Shown here: positions 62,272 to 64,000 of the stretch, one piece after another
How the letters are laid out: each line of letters starts with the position of its first letter
Position numbering within the stretch: the stretch's first letter is position 1
Origin: Bacillota bacterium
Lineage (GTDB): Bacteria > Bacillota > Negativicutes > CTSoil-072
Direction of reading: 5' to 3'
NCBI GenBank assembly: GCA_017889545.1
Contig: JAGFZV010000005.1
Coordinates: 1-64,000, forward strand
DNA: 64,000 bases
The notes under the pieces: model-generated
What the model was told of the DNA's origin: nothing
Database searches by the model: none
The model's input: the letters and a program-made list of their open reading frames with translations, nothing else
Position numbers and translations under genes: made by a program

Positions 62272-62299
62272 CCCATATTAACGTAAGGAGGATTTTCGC

Positions 62300-62956
62300 T
62301 TGAAGTTTCACGGACTTTTATTTGATTTGGATGGCACAATATTAGACACTACAAACCTAATTCTTCAGTCATTTCAACATACTTTTCATATTCACTATAA
62401 TCGGCAGATTGCACCGCAAGAGGTTCACCGGTTTTTTGGCAAAACATTGCGGGCTGCAATGGAGGCGTTGGGGCCGGATAAAGTGGAAGAACTGATTGCA
62501 ACTTATCGCGAATTTAATTTGGCGCATCATGATGAACTGACATCAACTTTTGCAGGCATGCATGAAACACTGCAAAAATTGCATGAGGCTGATTTTCCTA
62601 TGGCGATTGTCACGTCAAAAGCATCGGAAACGGCCTTGCGTGGTTTAAAACTATTTCATATGGATCATTTCTTTTCGGTTATTATCGGCGTCAATGAGTG
62701 CAGCAAACATAAACCCGATACCGAGCCGGTGCGAAAAGCGTTGGAGCAATTGCAGCTTCCCGCATCGGCCTGCTTGATGATTGGGGACAGTCCGTTTGAT
62801 ATTATCAGCGCCCGTGAAGCCGGAGCCAAGACCGCTGCTGTCCGTTGGACTCATGTTTCTTGGCAAGAGTTACTAACTGAAAACCCAACATATATTTTGG
62901 AAAAACCGCAGGATTTGCTATCTTTATGCGGGCTTAGAAGTTTGAATAAGAAATGA
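62300..62956 (+). CDS. HAD-superfamily phosphatase (PpaX/Gph-like)
   Basis: 218-aa HAD hydrolase. Nucleophile motif FDLDGTILDT (Asp9, Asp11), motif II VTSKASE, and motif IV MIGDSPFDI, with a helical cap at about 17-85. The closest known functions are pyrophosphatase PpaX and phosphoglycolate phosphatase; the sequence alone does not separate them. TTG start at 62300 with AAGGAGG upstream. Directly upstream of mtnP with an 18-bp gap, so it may be co-expressed with methionine salvage. Confidence 0.87.
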   Translation: MKFHGLLFDLDGTILDTTNLILQSFQHTFHIHYNRQIAPQEVHRFFGKTLRAAMEALGPDKVEELIATYREFNLAHHDELTSTFAGMHETLQKLHEADFPMAIVTSKASETALRGLKLFHMDHFFSVIIGVNECSKHKPDTEPVRKALEQLQLPASACLMIGDSPFDIISAREAGAKTAAVRWTHVSWQELLTENPTYILEKPQDLLSLCGLRSLNKK

Positions 62957-62973
62957 TTTGGAGGTAGAAAGAG

Positions 62974-63771
62974 ATGACACGGATTGCAATTATTGGCGGT
63001 ACGGGAGTGTACGATCCCCGGGTCTTGGATAATGTACGCACATGTTCAGTTGAAACGCCTTATGGCGAAGTCGATTATACAATAGGAGAATTCGCTGGGC
63101 AAGAAATTGCTTTTTTGGCCCGCCATGGAAGTAAACATTCTATTCCGCCGCATCTCATTAATTATCGTGCAAATATTTGGGCGTTGAAAAAAATCGGAGT
63201 GGAAAGCATTCTAGCAACAACTGCCGTTGGATCGCTTGTAAAAGATATTCCTCCGGGTCAATTTGTTTTAATTGATCAATTTATTGATTTTACTCACAGC
63301 CGGGTGAATACATTCTACGAAGGCGGAGAGCGCGGAGTTGTTCATGTTGATCTAACAACTCCGTATTGTCCTGAACTTCGGAAGATTGTTGCTCAAGCCG
63401 CAAAAAATTCCGGTTTGCCAACAACAACATCCGGAACGTATGTCTGTACTGAAGGACCGCGATTTGAGACTCCGGCGGAAATTAGCATGTTTGCTAAATT
63501 GGGCGGTCATGTTGTCGGAATGACTAATATCCCTGAAGCAGTGCTGGCGAGAGAAGCAGAAATGTGTTATATGACCATATCGCTGGTAACCAATTATGCA
63601 GCCGGTATTTCTTCAATGCCGTTAACACATAGTGAAGTACTGGATATAATGAAAGAGAACACCGATAAATTGCAAACATTATTGCTGGGCACTTTACGTT
63701 TGCTCCATTTTCGTCAAAAGGATTGTACTTGTTATCATGCATTAAAGGAATATGGCGGGTTTAAACTATAG
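62974..63771 (+). CDS. mtnP: methylthioadenosine / methylthioinosine phosphorylase
   Basis: 265-aa PNP-family phosphorylase splitting methylthioadenosine (or methylthioinosine). IAIIGGTGVYDP, FLARHGSKHSIPPHLINYRAN and EGPRFETPAEI are family motifs, with MTNIPEAVLAREAE in the substrate pocket. ATG with GGAGG upstream. mtnA follows immediately, giving the first two steps of the methionine salvage pathway that recycles SAM by-products. Confidence 0.92.
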   Translation: MTRIAIIGGTGVYDPRVLDNVRTCSVETPYGEVDYTIGEFAGQEIAFLARHGSKHSIPPHLINYRANIWALKKIGVESILATTAVGSLVKDIPPGQFVLIDQFIDFTHSRVNTFYEGGERGVVHVDLTTPYCPELRKIVAQAAKNSGLPTTTSGTYVCTEGPRFETPAEISMFAKLGGHVVGMTNIPEAVLAREAEMCYMTISLVTNYAAGISSMPLTHSEVLDIMKENTDKLQTLLLGTLRLLHFRQKDCTCYHALKEYGGFKL

Positions 63772-63786
63772 AAAGCGGTGGTATCA

Positions 63787-64000
63787 TTGGTTTCATTACG
63801 ATGGAAGGACGACTGCTTGTTTTTGCTCAATCAAGTCAAACTGCCAGGATCGGTGGAGTATATTCAGTGCAAAGACTACCGACGGGTAGCAGAAGCAATA
63901 CGCCGATTGGAAGTGCGTGGAGCACCCGCTATTGGCGTAGCAGCCGCTTATGGCTTGTTGTTGGGCGCGGCAGAAATCAAAGAAACAGGAACTGGCTTCC
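63787..64000 (+). CDS. mtnA: methylthioribose-1-phosphate isomerase, 5' part
   Basis: First 71 codons of MtnA; the gene runs off the right edge. TTG start at 63787, then VSLRWKDDCLFLLNQVKLPG, IQCKDYRRVAEAIRRLEV and RGAPAIGVAAAYG, the conserved N-terminal block of the family. It follows mtnP by 15 bp. The start is a little uncertain, as the upstream AAAGCGGTGG is a modest ribosome site. Confidence 0.88.
   Translation, partial: MVSLRWKDDCLFLLNQVKLPGSVEYIQCKDYRRVAEAIRRLEVRGAPAIGVAAAYGLLLGAAEIKETGTGF

Overview
This 64 kb window is a dense, almost entirely plus-strand block of housekeeping genes from an anaerobic, low-to-mid G+C Firmicute. SepF, DivIVA, PyrR, RemA, RqcH, PASTA-kinase, T-box and S-box elements point to Firmicutes. 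Class III ribonucleotide reductase and a 2x[4Fe-4S] ferredoxin point to an anaerobe. An HpnK-like deacetylase beside two ArnT-like GT39 membrane transferases, and a complete PssA/Psd pair, suggest the outer-membraned Negativicutes (Sporomusa/Pelosinus-like). That placement is inference from gene content and order; no rRNA gene is present to settle it. Only two genes, rqcH and rpmB, lie on the minus strand.

Layout. 1-6160: an unexplained structured leader-like element, then a five-gene envelope cluster (HpnK-like deacetylase, UPF0104 flippase-like protein, SDR epimerase, two tandem GT39 transferases) closed by a terminator. 6350-7600: glutamate dehydrogenase. 7876-11014: an NrdR-box-controlled nrdR-nrdD-nrdG unit ending at a perfect 48-bp palindrome. 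11110-20578: a B12-type radical SAM protein, then a division/ylm cluster (pgeF, yggS, sepF, proC, ylmH, divIVA, yggU) and T-box-controlled ileS. 20694-24045: small membrane proteins, a ferredoxin, lspA, rluD, pyrR. 24037-31845: rqcH (minus), dapF, yicC, remA, gmk, rpoZ, coaBC and SAM-riboswitch-controlled metK. 31944-39038: priA, def, fmt, a DUF116 protein, rsmB, rlmN.

39095-47160 is a Ser/Thr phosphorylation and cell-wall operon: two FHA proteins, PP2C phosphatase, RodA/FtsW, PBP and PASTA kinase in the order known from the actinobacterial fhaA-fhaB-pstP-rodA-pbpA-pkn locus, followed by rsgA and rpe. 47208-50954 is a classic FMN-riboswitch-controlled ribD-ribE-ribBA-ribH operon. 51105-57113 holds rpmB, a DUF1858 protein, recG, a VTT membrane protein, a tautomerase, an unknown protein and guaB. 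57232-60857 is an envelope group (WecG/TagA-type transferase, psd, pssA, processive GT2). 61010 to the end carries queD, surE, a HAD phosphatase, mtnP and the start of mtnA, which runs off the window.

Nothing here is clearly a new defence or mobile system: no CRISPR array, transposase, integrase, phage or toxin module was seen. The most interesting points are the five-gene envelope cluster (possibly an Arn-like lipid-sugar modification pathway), several very long perfect intergenic inverted repeats with partly shared arm sequences, the actinobacterial-like FHA/kinase operon with a non-RD kinase, and a few uncharacterised proteins.
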